NCBI GenBank assembly: GCA_035559335.1
Contig: DATMBH010000271.1
Coordinates: forward strand, 1-5,116
Direction: 5' to 3'
DNA: 5,116 nucleotides
DNA from: DASXPG01 sp035559335
GTDB taxonomy: Bacteria; Gemmatimonadota; Gemmatimonadetes; Gemmatimonadales; JACORV01
Shown here: positions 4,744-5,116 of the stretch, piece after piece
Position numbering within the stretch: the first letter of the stretch is position 1
Layout of the letters: every line of letters begins with the position of its first letter
Position numbers and translations under genes: made by a program
Notes under the pieces: model-generated
What the model was told of the DNA's origin: nothing
Seen by the model: the letters and a program-made list of their open reading frames with translations, nothing else
Database searches by the model: none

Positions 4744-5116
4744 CAGCGGCGGACGACGAGCAGCGTCCGATCGTCGGCGGCCTGGTCGCCGGCGAACGCG
4801 AACAGATCCTGGAACACGGCGTCCACGATCTCCGGAGCGCTGTCACCCATGTGCCGGCGCACCACGCTGAGGATGCGCTCCTCGGTGTAGCGCTCGCCGC
4901 TGTGACCGACCGACTCAGCCATCCCGTCGGTGAACAGGCACAAGGCGTCGGCCCGGGCGCTCCAGGGGCACTGCGCCCCCAGTACCCGGCGCTCGCCGGC
5001 AAGGCCGAGGGGCGGGGCCGTGGCGCCTAGTCGCCGCGGCGCGGCGCCGTCGCCGGGAACCAGCCAGGCGTGCGGGTGGCCGGCGTTCGCGTAGCGCAGC
5101 AGTCCGCGGCGCCGGT
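4743..5116 (-). CDS. C-terminal part of SpoIIE/RsbU-type PP2C serine phosphatase (5' end off window)
   Basis: Seen: the frame is open from the right edge to TGA 4743-4745, giving 123 residues. Motifs in order are YANAGHP (8-14), PLGL (35-38), LCLFTDGMAES (58-68; D63 is the metal ligand) and near the end DDRTLLVVRR (D114/D115). Family knowledge: this is the C-terminal half of the PPM/PP2C-like domain of SpoIIE, RsbU and RsbP. These Mn/Mg-dependent phosphatases dephosphorylate anti-anti-sigma factors of the STAS family in partner-switching stress or development pathways. The sensor domain (GAF, PAS, HAMP or response regulator) would lie beyond the window, so the input signal is unknown. No in-frame stop occurs before the edge, so it is truncated only by the window. 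Its stop overlaps the ksgA start by one base. Confidence 0.88.
   Translation of the reverse strand, partial: RRRGLLRYANAGHPHAWLVPGDGAAPRRLGATAPPLGLAGERRVLGAQCPWSARADALCLFTDGMAESVGHSGERYTEERILSVVRRHMGDSAPEIVDAVFQDLFAFAGDQAADDRTLLVVRR

Overview
The window is a GC-rich bacterial chromosomal segment. Apart from the end of one rightward gene at the left edge, everything recognisable reads leftward (minus strand). The mix of a SpoIIE/PP2C-type phosphatase, KsgA, a Rex redox repressor, an arginine deiminase-family enzyme, a DEDDh exonuclease, a metallo-beta-lactamase-fold hydrolase and a c-type cytochrome tail suits a free-living soil or sediment bacterium with a flexible respiratory lifestyle. Gemmatimonadota or a similar high-GC phylum is my guess; nothing in the sequence fixes the phylum.

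Layout in order of transcription, right to left. The C-terminal 123 residues of a SpoIIE/RsbU-like phosphatase run off the right edge (4743-5116). Its TGA shares one base with the ATG of ksgA (3979-4743), the 16S rRNA dimethyltransferase. After a 23-bp gap comes rex (3323-3955, TTG start). That gap is almost filled by a perfect Rex operator, TTGTGAA-N4-TTCACAA at 3959-3976. Six bases after rex comes the arginine deiminase-family gene (2081-3316), whose TGA overlaps the GTG start of a DEDDh 3'-5' exonuclease (1311-2084). After 76 bp follows a metallo-beta-lactamase-fold hydrolase (365-1234), which has no clear Shine-Dalgarno and has a TANNNT box exactly where a leaderless promoter would sit. 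Beyond it lies a 64-codon open frame (178-372) without a usable start. It looks protein-like and a one-base change would restore an ATG. It converges on the end of a plus-strand gene, probably a c-type cytochrome (1-169), with a small hairpin spanning both stop codons.

The most informative point is that rex, the deiminase gene and the exonuclease are packed as one transcription unit behind a Rex box. This predicts that NADH/NAD+ status controls rex itself and, through it, the arginine deiminase-like enzyme. No arcB, arcC or arcD is present, so whether the enzyme serves ATP-yielding arginine fermentation cannot be judged here. No RNA gene, CRISPR array, insertion sequence or prophage signal was seen, and no gene-free stretch exceeds 300 bases.
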